Below are positions 55,435-64,000 of a stretch of 64,000 nucleotides of DNA, piece after piece (the first letter of the stretch is position 1; every line of letters starts with the position of its first letter). This DNA comes from Symsagittifera roscoffensis (lineage: Eukaryota > Xenacoelomorpha > Acoela > Convolutidae). The notes under the pieces are model-generated. The model saw only the letters and a program-made list of their open reading frames with translations. It was not told the DNA's origin and made no database searches. The position numbers and the translations under genes are program-made. The stretch lies in NCBI RefSeq assembly GCF_963678635.1, contig NC_087070.1, positions 29,176,048 through 29,240,047 of the forward strand. Direction: 5' to 3'.

Positions 55435-55753
55435 CTAGGCAAAACTCATTGTCAAAACCAATGGCTACCAATCACATTCTTTTACTCCAAACTTAGGACT
55501 GAAAATATCTTTTCATACTATCTCAATCTATCATCCATTTTTAAGGCGAGCCTTAGATTTCTATCGTTAAAATCATTTTTTTTCCAGAAATACGGCACAA
55601 TCACAAAAAAGTTTGTCTTCTAGCATCGCATCTGTCAAAATGTTCTTCAGAATAGAGAGGACCACTAATTGTCCTGTAGAGTATTTATTAGGGAAGTAAA
55701 AACATTCAAAAAATACTTTAGAAAAAGAACAACACTCTATCAATCAAGTGCAC
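55435..55753. other. NRBP intron 4, 319 bp
   Basis: The intron starts with a weak GTGCAC donor and ends at TTTTGCCTAG on the gene strand. Homology on both sides fixes the junction (KTTR joined to SQTQKQ). Nothing else is seen. Confidence 0.8.
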
Positions 55754-55977
55754 CTGGTGGTCTTTAGGAATTGCTTCATATTTCTGGAGGGCATATACTC
55801 CGTGATGAAGATGAGTCTAGGCTTCTCGTCTTTGTTCTCGGTAGTCCAGTACTTGTGCACTTTGATGATGTTTGGGTGGTCTATGAGCATGAGGTTGTCG
55901 AATACCTGCTTGATGGAGGCAGCCTGAGGTTTGAAGCAGCTCTTCCGCTGAGAAAACACGACTTCATTCCACACCAC
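55754..55977 (-). CDS. NRBP: NRBP, coding exon 4: pseudokinase N-lobe
   Basis: It encodes residues 229-302: VVWNEVVFSQRKS, VFDNLMLIDHPNIIKVHKYW and RLIFITEYMPSRNMKQFLKT. These match NRBP1 (VVWNEVQFSERK, VFDNLxxLxHxNIVKxHKYW, VIFITEYMSSGSLKQFLK) strongly. As in the family, the glycine-rich loop and the usual VAIK lysine are not recognisable. The acceptor is TGCGCAG before 55977. Phase is 0 to 2. Confidence 0.95.
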
Positions 55978-56525
55978 CTGCGCATAAATTAAACTTGTTC
56001 CGAGTTATATTACGAACCTTGACTGCTCTTGAACTCGTTTTCATTTTAATTTCACTCTCTTCATTCTATTTTGGAATGGTAGCAAAAATAACATAACATG
56101 CTCTCAATAAAAACATCTGAAATTTCGAACACACCAATATCCACGCCAGAGAAGCTTTCATAATGATCAAAAAAATATTTTTCAATAACTGAACCAGATA
56201 TCATTGAATATTTATAACAGCTAACAGCTCTTGCTGCACCAAAACAAAAAATAATAATAGAGGACTTAAAATGTCTAATTAGGCGGATTCACGTAATATT
56301 TCATTCCAATGATCTTTCGCGACGTACATAATAATTTTTTTGGCTTCAAGGCTTCAAATCATTTTCTCGTGACATATTTTCATTTGTTAATCATAACCAT
56401 CAAAAAAATATTCATTTTGACGTCATTTGCTTTTTGCAAGATGTTTTTTTCACATGCCGATTTAGTTGCTCAGCTAAGAAAAATAGTTCTGACTTTTATC
56501 CGCAGCAGCGTTTTAACCAACCTAC
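55978..56525. other. NRBP intron 3, 548 bp
   Basis: The donor GTAGGT lies after 56526 and the acceptor TTATGCGCAG before 55977. A plus-strand ORF across 56309-56731 overlaps the exon and is a shadow. No repeat is noted. Confidence 0.8.
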
Positions 56526-56713
56526 CTGTACGGCATAGTCAGTGTCCATGGCGAGGAATGCGGCGTCTATGCCTGGTACGTCCCTCTGGGTCACCCTCTC
56601 CTTACGCTTGTGATATCTTCCACACGGCGACTCCTCCAGGATCTCCTCAGCCCCTCCGTCGTCCTCCTCCTCGTCCTCGCTCTCGTCGTCATCCACTCGC
56701 AACTCATGAGACA
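56526..56713 (-). CDS. NRBP: NRBP, coding exon 3: acidic stretch and ESPCGR motif
   Basis: It encodes residues 166-228. An acidic run (DDDESEDEEEDD) leads into EEILEESPCGRYHKRKERV and VPGIDAAFLAMDTDYAVQ. That matches the NRBP1 segment EILEESPCGRWQKRREEV and VPGIDSAYLAMDT just before the kinase-like domain. The acceptor is GTACTCAG before 56713 and the donor CAG|GTAGGT, phase 1 to 0. The exon is markedly GC-rich compared with its introns. Confidence 0.94.
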
Positions 56714-57028
56714 CTGAGTACAAACAAATAAGTATTCTTAAAATCAGTTAAGCTTTGATAACCTAAAGTTTTATTATTTAAATAATAAATATAGCCAAAA
56801 GATGGTTGGAAGAGTCAATGAACGCTAGTAAACAGAAAAAATAATGATTTATGTTCTGAAAATACCAACTTTCGAATGTTAAAGAAAAAAAATAGATGCC
56901 CTTAAAATCTTTGAATTTCTAAAACAATGTCTCGTCGCCGATTCCATTGCCATTTGCATTTTCAGCTCAGATCGCCCTTTCTTAGCCAGGTTTTATCTAC
57001 ACCATCAATGTAAGTATGAAGAACCAAC
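56714..57028. other. NRBP intron 2, with a dispersed-family fragment
   Basis: About 56790-56960 holds a short piece of the dispersed family (ATAGCCAAAAGATGGTTGG, GTCAATGAACGCTAG, AACTTTCGAATGTTAAAG). The donor GTTGGT and acceptor ACTCAG bound the intron. Confidence 0.75.
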
Positions 57029-57268
57029 CTTGCTGTGTGATCTGAGCACCACTGGCTGCTACGCTGTGATTCATAGGAGCTGCCATCGACGATAGTTTCC
57101 TCTGATTTGAGTCTGTAGAGGCACTGGATGGGATCTGTTGACGAGTCGGATGGGACTGTGGTTGCAAAGAGGATTCACTGTTGATTGCACGAGCGCTCTT
57201 GTTGTCTCTTAGTTTGCCACCATCAGCTTCTTCTTTCGCTCTGTCAGCGGCACTTTTACACAGTTCAC
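57029..57268 (-). CDS. NRBP: NRBP, coding exon 2: disordered N-terminal region
   Basis: It encodes about residues 86-165, a Ser/Gln/Ala-rich stretch (SESSLQPQSHPTRQQIPSSA) without a domain. The acceptor CTTAAG before 57268 has a weak pyrimidine tract, and the donor is CAAG|GTTGGT. The 240-bp frame and phases (1 to 1) fit both neighbours. This region is not conserved in the family, so the exon rests on splice and phase logic. Confidence 0.72.
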
Positions 57269-57373
57269 CTTAAGCATATGATAAAACTACGTAACTCCAA
57301 TAAAAATAGCTTCTTCACTTAAGAGCACTTATCTCAGCAGCCATGTATGATGGTTATATGCAAGAAACCTTAC

Positions 57374-57629
57374 CTTTAGGGTTCTCGTTGCAATCACTGT
57401 TCGAAGTAGGGATTTGGATAGCTTGCGTTACAACAGTGAGGCAACTCTCTCTCTTATCTGTCTTGGTTAAATCAGAATCGCCCTGCTTGCCTTTCACAAG
57501 CCTATCATCTGAGCTTTCTTTCGGTTTAGTAGGTATATTTTTGGGGTCAGGGATCTCCGAATCATCTTTAGTGCGCAAAGAGGTTGGATCATTCACTGGG
57601 CTACTCTGAGTACTTTGCCTTTGTACCAT
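57374..57629 (-). CDS. NRBP: NRBP, first coding exon
   Basis: The start ATG at 57629 has TAA as the in-frame codon directly upstream. The exon gives 85 residues of Ser/Thr/Lys/Asp-rich sequence (for example PTKPKESSDDRLVKGKQGD) and ends at AAAG|GTAAGG, a strong donor, in phase 1. The N-terminal extension before ESPCGR is longer than in vertebrate NRBP1 (about 190 versus about 60 residues). An alternative upstream non-coding exon cannot be excluded. Confidence 0.75.
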
Positions 57630-60600
57630 TTAGCGAAAGGTCATTACGTAAAACTGAATAGATTTAAATCAGTGGAACAGCTCTGAAAAAAATTGAAAAC
57701 GCTGGTTGCAAAGATCTCCCAGGTCAGGATAGTATATGAAGACAGGCATTACTAAAGAAACGCTTCACAACGCTTCAAAAAAATTTCGAAACACAGAGTT
57801 GAAAATCCGATACTGTTGGCGTACGGAATGACAAGAACAAACGGTTGCTATCTAAGTACCGTAACATATTACTTCCAGAATTTCCTTTCAAAATTTGTGG
57901 TCGGTTTTTTGTCGGGAGTCGTCGGGCGTTAATAAAAAGACTTAATTACTAACGGCTCATCATTAATTTTTACATGATTAAAAATACAGGTATTAAATTT
58001 AATCCCAATAAGAAATAATTGCGAAAGATTTTAGGACAATTAAAATCGACCTGACCGCGACGGACATTTCCGATCCACTCCAAAAGCGGTAAATTAATGT
58101 CTCTTTTTTTTCTCAATGATATTGGGATCAAAAACTTTGAAAAAACTGATTAAAAATCAAATTGATAGCTTTTTTGCTGATACTTTTGATTTCGCGGGTA
58201 GCAAGATCTGCTTGAAAATCAACCCAAGGCAGAAGCTAAAAACAAGAATTGCTTTAATTACAAAAGGGTTGAAAAAAAAATAACGCGAACTGAAAAACTC
58301 AAACTCAAACTCACATCGAACCTTCAAGAGATGAAACATTTTTTTTCTGAATTTACTGCCAATCTATTCAAGTAAAGGATGACCAAATTTGCTGAAGAAT
58401 TAGAAGTAACAGAGCCGCTTGCGATACAAAACCAGAAAGCCGCTTAGTCTGAAAAAGACGAAAAAAAACCGAAAATTCTAGATCTATCAAGATGAATCAG
58501 GCTAATTTTGAAAAAAAACCAGGACAATAGAAAAGACATAAAACAAGGCCATCAAGCCGATATAATAAGTCGGAGCCTATCAAGCCTAAAAAAAACTAAA
58601 AGGCGAAAAAATTTGTCATGAAAAACTTGAACAATAAAATCTATTAAGATTTAAGCATTTTGTGCAAATTACTGAGCATAAACATTATGTTTCTCTTGAA
58701 ACGACTAAAAATTAGGTCACTAAGCCGATAAAATAAAAGCCGAAATTAATGGGCCAGAGTAAAGTTGTTCCGCGAAAAAAATGAAGAAACATAAGCAGAC
58801 AAATAATAAGCTGACAATTTTTTTGGAAACGGAATACTTACTGCGAGAAATTAAAAGTTACAACAACTAAATATGGGAAAATCAAAACCATCACCTTGCA
58901 CTGAGAATTGAGACAAATTTTTCAAACAAGTGCTGGATTGTTTGATAAAAATGAATAGGAACTAAGCTAAGCTTTTCACACAAGTGCCTAGACTAAATTT
59001 ATACAGAGGCAAAACGTAGCTTCGCATGACTTGAACTACAACTCAAGCTCAGCATTGCAATTTGGCAAAAAGAAAATGAGACGAAAGGACAAAAACTGAA
59101 TTTTTTTTTTATTTGTTTGGAAAAAAATGGAAATAACTTCTGAGAAACAGTCAAAAAACGCAATCACCAATAAAAACTTTAATTATTTACCGAGCGGCGA
59201 CTAAGCCAAAAAAATTTGGGCGGACAACCGCTGAACCGAAAACCAAAAAAATCAATCATAAATAAATTTTCATTAAAAAAATTTGTGCAATTAAGTTTTC
59301 AAGAATTGAAAATCTTGCAACACAAAACCACCTAAATTTTTCAAGACAATCACTCATTTTTTGCCTTGAATGCGGCCTAAAATACGATAAGAAAGCCAAT
59401 AAAACCAATGCAAAATTAATGAAACCTGACAAAGCCTGTAAGCGAAAAAAAAACAAAGGAAAAGCAAGGAAATTACGCAAACTGAGGGCAATTAATTTTA
59501 CAAATTAGGACTAAATCAAAAACACTTGCATCTACGATTTCAATTGCTGACAGCACAAAAAAATCCCCGATGTGGCGAATAGGCCAACAAAACATAAGCA
59601 GACCAACGAAAGTCCGAAATTCGTTATATTTTTTTTGAAAAAAAACAAGGTCAGACTGTGACTCGAGCCTCAAGCGGGAAGGATTCTCGAAATTGGTAAT
59701 ATTCACGAATGAATCAACTTCACAATTTTCGGGAAAAAATAAAATTATCGATAACAAAACACTTGCTCTCGCAAATGAAATTGAAAATGAATCTAGCTCA
59801 GACCATGTGACATCTTTTTCCATTCGTCAATTTAGACAGCTGGAAAAATGTCAATGAACGCAAAGAAACGGAAAACTTTCAAACTGCAAAGAAAAAAATT
59901 ACTGCTTCTTAAGCAGTTTGAATTCCAAGAACAGTTTTTTTAAAGAACAGTTGCTAACACTAACCACTAACTAAGCAGACTCGTTCCATTAAATCGCCAA
60001 ATCTATGAAGCAAAAAAGCCATCAGCATGAAAATAATTATTGCTTGAAGCGGCATTGAACCTCCGACCTGTACATTTCGATTTTCACGTCCTTCCACAAA
60101 ATTCAAAGTTGCTTGCCAGCCGGTAAACACTATCCACCAATAAAGCAGAGAACAGACGCTATGAAGTTTCCAATCTTATAGATTGTGATTATAGCATAAG
60201 TGCCACCAAATGAGCATTTTTATTTTTGAACTAGCTAGGAAAAAGACAGGTTAATACTGTAACACTGCTCTCGCTAGCTCCCTCGTGTCAACAAGAATTG
60301 AACTAAATAACTGCGAAAAAATCAATTTTGAGCGAGAAGAATTTTTTTGAATAAAAAAAATCTATAAAGGCCTAAATAAGAGTCTGCACTGCGTTCATTG
60401 AATCTTAAAAATTAAATGAATAGGCACGACTCTCATTCCGCAGCCAAATCTTCAAAACATAATCAACTTTTGAAACTGGCAAACATTCAGATTTTTCGTG
60501 AACGTTACTCTTTTGCTGTTCGAATTTCAACTTTGAGAAAACTAGTTTTTAATCAGGCAAACTGCCAATCGAAATTTTTTTTGATCATTTCTTAAATTAG

Positions 60601-61448
60601 CTCATTTCGATCAAGGAAGCATAACATCAATTTTTATCTTCTCAGGTAGAAAATCAATCTTCCGGTGGAGCAAAAACGTTGGCTTCTGAGTTTGGCAACA
60701 GCTAATTGAAGAGTGAATTTTAAATTTCAGCCCAACAATTTACAAAACTGATATGATTTGAAATTCTCAGCAATGGTTCCACAAACATCCAGTTGAATTT
60801 CTTTTATCAAAATTGTGTAATAATACAGTTGGCTTCAAAAAATGGATCGACAGATGAGTATTAGGGCAGAAAAAATCGACCATTACTTTCTGGCATTTGC
60901 CCAAAACTTTGAAGAGGCATACATCTGTTCTAAGGCCACTCAATTAAATGAAAAATATGGTAACAGCAAGACCTAGGTAATTTTCTTCCTTCCACTTATA
61001 ATACTAAAACGGCAAAAAAAATCATCGCCAACTATACAAAAGCCTTGAAGACGTTCAGAAACTTCAAAAATCCAGGTTTAAAACTAGAACTCATTCACAT
61101 TTCACTTCAACTGTTTGATAGTTGAGTTGGCTTCCTATTCGCAAAGGAAATGAGCTGAATTTGAGAAATAAAGTGAAATGAAAATCGAATTTGTTGAGCG
61201 TTAGCAAACTCAGCGCAAGCTTTTTCCTAAAAACACCGACAAAAGAATCAAAGCGACTAGAGAAAAACTATCAAAAATTACCACCGCAGTATTCTATATG
61301 GCAATTCTGTCTCCAACAGCCATTATAACAAAATCAAAACAAAGGTAATCAAACATTTAACTTATCTCAATAGCAAAAAACATCAGATTCAAAATCAAGG
61401 AACTATTCTAGGACGAACTCAATAATTTAAATTTATCAAATATTTTTA
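57630..61448. other. Intergenic region between NRBP and the R3H-like exon
   Basis: It holds recurrent phrases such as CACTAAGCCGATAAAATA and AAGCCGAAATTAATGGGCC (58550-59420; also 29845), dispersed-family fragments (59830-59960, 60300-60530) and a fragment of the 650-bp repeat (60040-60300). The promoter of NRBP must lie in the first part, but no motif stands out. No gene is seen. From 61051 the sequence belongs to the duplicated segment described separately. Confidence 0.55.
60040..60300. repeat. 650-bp dispersed repeat, partial copy
   Basis: AATTCAAAGTTGCTTGCCAG, CACTATCCACCAATAAAGCAG and AACAGACGCTATGAAGTTTC match 8850-8900 (CACTAGCCACAGATAAATCA, AACAGATGCTATGCAATTTC). The 3' part ends GTTAATACTGTAACACTGCT. 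The tRNA-like core is too decayed to read. Confidence 0.55.
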
Positions 61449-61595
61449 TCACTTGGATTTAAATACCGACAAACGTCCATCGACGGCCACTCCACGCTCC
61501 TCCTGTTTAAGCCCAGCATCCTCAGCCGCACATTTGATATACTCAAACTCGAGACTCGTGAGGTTCATAGTTGGAAAATCATGCCAAGTTTCACT
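61051..61595 (+). repeat. Duplicated segment D1 (matches 63456-64000)
   Basis: From ACGTTCAGAAACTTCAAAAA onward the sequence is repeated with a constant 2405-bp offset to the right edge of the window, without a difference that I can find. The first 289 bp also occur at 62991-63279. The left boundary is sharp: different flanks precede each copy. Confidence 0.92.
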
Positions 61596-61786
61596 ACCAT
61601 CAACTACCTTCATGATATTTGTCTGTATTCTGTTCTTGAAGTTATCCTTCAGCTTCGAGAACTTTGCCGCACGGCTCTTGCTCTGCTGTTCTTTTGTGTC
61701 ACTTTGCTTTGAAGATCCGCAAAACTTTTGCATGCCTTCAGCTAGTTTCTGATTGTTTACACTCTTTTTCTCGTCCGCAATTTCGC
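61449..61786 (-). CDS. Terminal exon with R3H-like domain, possibly SPAG7-like
   Basis: The acceptor TTTTTCAG precedes 61786. The frame enters in phase 1, encodes 111 residues and ends at TGA 61449-61451. A basic helix (AKFSKLKDNFKNRIQTNIMK) precedes WHDFPTMNLTSLEFEYIKCA, then AEDAGLKQEERGVAVDGRLS and VFKSK. Spacing resembles R3H domains (FxPMNxxERxxLHxxxExxGLxxxSxGxxxxRxVxVxK), notably SPAG7, but the defining Arg and His are not conserved. Upstream exons are not visible to the right, and part of this exon is repeated at the window edge. The family call is tentative. Confidence 0.5.
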
Positions 61787-62823
61787 CTGAAAAATCCAGT
61801 TATGTTTCAGTAATATTCTATTAATACTTTTAAAAATTAACTTGGAATGGAAACCGAAAAAGATCAAAACAAGAAAAAAATTGACCCTGAACAAAGTATA
61901 AGACTTTGTAAGACTTTGCCTGAAAAGAAAAAAAAACAAAAAAATACGTTCATCGACTGTTAATACTTAATAGCCAACAGAGAGTTGGAAAATGATCAAT
62001 AAATGCAATTAAACAAAAAAAAACAAGCTGACTTGTTCTTTGAAAAAACTCAACCTTCGAACTTCAAAGAAAAAAATGCCCTAGAAGCTCTTTGAATTTC
62101 CAGAAAAAATGATGATTAGCACTTTCTCGGTAAAATTAACCCAATTTGAGAAAACTGGGTCATAAATAGGTAAAATTTTTATTTCGCTGGGAAATCTGAA
62201 AATTAAAACCCATCTTCGAAACTAAAAGTCGATCAAAATTTTCGCGACCTTATTTTAACTTTTTCTGTTCGATAGTGGAGTTTGCTTTACTTTTAACAAA
62301 GGAATTGAAATTAACTGAACTCAAAGAAAAATCGAAAGTCAAACCGCGAAAAAAAAATTGAGCCTGATCAAATTTTAAGACTTTTCCAGAAAACAAAACA
62401 AAAAAATCATCGCGACCTACATAAGAACCTGAACTACATTCATCGACTGTTATTAGCCAACAGACATTTGGAAAAAAAATCAATAAACGCAATTAAACAA
62501 AAAAAAAACAGTTCGAAGAAAAAGATGCCCTTTAGAGCTATGTGAGTTTCTCGAACAATTGAGAAAACTGGATCAATAGGCAAAATTTTTATTTCGCTGG
62601 AAAATCAGTAATTTTATGTTATGTTTAAGTAATAGTCCATCAATATTTTTGAAAATTCACTTGGAATGGAAACCGACAACATAGCCGACAGACAGTTGGA
62701 AAAAAGTCAATGAACGCAATTAAACAGAAAAATTGATTTGGTTTTTTTTGGCAAAAATCTCAACTTTCGAATTTTAAAGAAAACAATAGATGCCCTTAAA
62801 TCTCTTTGAATTTCAGAACAAAT
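61787..62823. repeat. Dispersed family 'GCCAACAGACAG', tandem copies
   Basis: Units start at about 61971, 62455 and 62686 (AGCCAACAGAxAxTTGGAAAA). Each runs through TCAATAAACGCAATTAAAC, CAACxTTCGAA, GATGCCCTxxAG, GGATCAATAGGxAAAATTTT, TTATTTCGCTGG and GTTCGATAGTGGAGTTTGC. The first spacing of about 484 bp is the best estimate of the unit length. The ORF at 62250-62492 is incidental. Confidence 0.8.
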
Positions 62824-63744
62824 GATGATTGCCACTTTTACGATATAATTAAACCATTTTGAGAAAACTGGATCAATAGGTAAACTTTTTATTTCGCTAG
62901 GAAATCTGAAAATTAAATGCTAATTTCGTAACAATTTTTGACACTAGAAGTCGATCACGTTTTTCGTGATTTTTACATGCTAATTTCGTAACGTTCAGAA
63001 ACTTCAAAAATCCAGGTTTAAAACTAGAACTCATTCACATTTCACTTCAACTGTTTGATAGTTGAGTTGGCTTCCTATTCGCAAAGGAAATGAGCTGAAT
63101 TTGAGAAATAAAGTGAAATGAAAATCGAATTTGTTGAGCGTTAGCAAACTCAGCGCAAGCTTTTTCCTAAAAACACCGACAAAAGAATCAAAGCGACTAG
63201 AGAAAAACTATCAAAAATTACCACCGCAGTATTCTATATGGCAATTCTGTCTCCAACAGCCATTATAACAAAATCAAAACACTACGATGATGATTGCCAC
63301 TTTTACGATATAATTAAACCATTTTGAGAAAACTGGATCAATAGGTAAACTTTTTATTTCGCTAGGAAATCTGAAAATTAAATGCTAATTTCGTAACAAT
63401 TTTTGACACTAGAAGTCGATCACGTTTTTCGTGATTTTTAAATGCTAATTTCGTAACGTTCAGAAACTTCAAAAATCCAGGTTTAAAACTAGAACTCATT
63501 CACATTTCACTTCAACTGTTTGATAGTTGAGTTGGCTTCCTATTCGCAAAGGAAATGAGCTGAATTTGAGAAATAAAGTGAAATGAAAATCGAATTTGTT
63601 GAGCGTTAGCAAACTCAGCGCAAGCTTTTTCCTAAAAACACCGACAAAAGAATCAAAGCGACTAGAGAAAAACTATCAAAAATTACCACCGCAGTATTCT
63701 ATATGGCAATTCTGTCTCCAACAGCCATTATAACAAAATCAAAA
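62824..63744 (+). repeat. 465-bp tandem duplication
   Basis: GATGATTGCCACTTTTACGA and everything after it for about 456 bp recurs at 63289 with a 465-bp offset. A single substitution is noticed in the first 170 bp (TTTTTACATGC versus TTTTTAAATGC). It joins a dispersed-family end to a D1-type segment. The second copy carries on into the D1-like sequence up to the window edge. Confidence 0.9.
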
Positions 63745-64000
63745 CAAAGGTAATCAAACATTTAACTTATCTCAATAGCAAAAAACATCAGATTCAAAAT
63801 CAAGGAACTATTCTAGGACGAACTCAATAATTTAAATTTATCAAATATTTTTATCACTTGGATTTAAATACCGACAAACGTCCATCGACGGCCACTCCAC
63901 GCTCCTCCTGTTTAAGCCCAGCATCCTCAGCCGCACATTTGATATACTCAAACTCGAGACTCGTGAGGTTCATAGTTGGAAAATCATGCCAAGTTTCACT
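63456..64000 (+). repeat. Duplicated segment D3 (matches 61051-61595)
   Basis: It is an apparently unchanged copy at a 2405-bp offset, cut by the window end. It includes the 3' part of the R3H-like exon. Confidence 0.92.
63854..64000 (-). CDS. Partial second copy of the R3H-like terminal exon
   Basis: The sequence equals 61449-61595, encoding the last 48 residues up to the TGA at 63854. It is truncated by the window. If the duplication is real, the gene has two alternative or tandem 3' exons, or there are two tandem genes. If it is an assembly artefact, this is the same exon twice. Confidence 0.5.
   Translation of the reverse strand, partial: SETWHDFPTMNLTSLEFEYIKCAAEDAGLKQEERGVAVDGRLSVFKSK

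Noticed and set aside
56309-56731. Plus-strand 140-residue ORF with Arg/Pro-rich end
   Set aside because: It is the shadow of the GC-rich NRBP exon 3 on the opposite strand.

Overview
The window is AT-rich, intron-rich animal (metazoan) nuclear DNA. This rests on two spliced minus-strand genes of animal-wide families (an FNDC3-type fibronectin-III protein and the pseudokinase NRBP), an intact CR1/Jockey-type LINE, tRNA-derived SINEs, MITEs with target-site duplications and a satellite DNA. I cannot place the phylum; nothing looks prokaryotic, plastid or mitochondrial.

Layout. From about 15.5 kb down to 4.9 kb, on the minus strand, are six coding exons of an FNDC3-like gene (595 codons, phases consistent at every junction). 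They are separated by repeat-filled introns, and the gene continues off the left edge. One intron (9.7-14.1 kb) carries a nested insertion: a tRNA-derived SINE flanked by a 15-bp target-site duplication, split by a LINE with two intact ORFs. From 16 to 40 kb there is no gene I can name. That stretch holds two copies of a satellite-bearing element (18.5-19.9 and 21.0-22.0 kb), a hAT-like MITE with 8-bp TSD (22.56-22.98 kb), small tandem repeats, a 650-bp-armed inverted repeat (27.0-29.6 kb), tRNA-like sequences, a piggyBac-like MITE at a TTAA site (40.08-40.35 kb) and many fragments of one dispersed repeat family. A few exon-like ORFs are listed at low confidence.

From 40.8 to 52.6 kb is a decayed LINE of a second family, cut and repeated around two large arrays of the same satellite (about 169 bp per unit, four-unit higher-order period of about 680 bp). 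The LINE-plus-array block is itself duplicated with a period of about 3.9-4.1 kb. From 57.63 to 54.27 kb, on the minus strand, is a complete five-exon NRBP gene (690 codons) with a degenerate kinase core (HGN in place of HRD, IGS in place of DFG). A second copy of the SINE lies just past its 3' end.

From 61.0 kb to the right edge, a terminal exon encoding an R3H-like (possibly SPAG7-like) segment lies in sequence that recurs, apparently unchanged, 2405 bp to the right, with a 465-bp tandem duplication in between. This is either a very recent duplication or an assembly artefact.

The genes form no operon or pathway. The most distinctive biology is repeat architecture: satellite arrays with a shared hairpin leader, and a satellite-LINE higher-order block.
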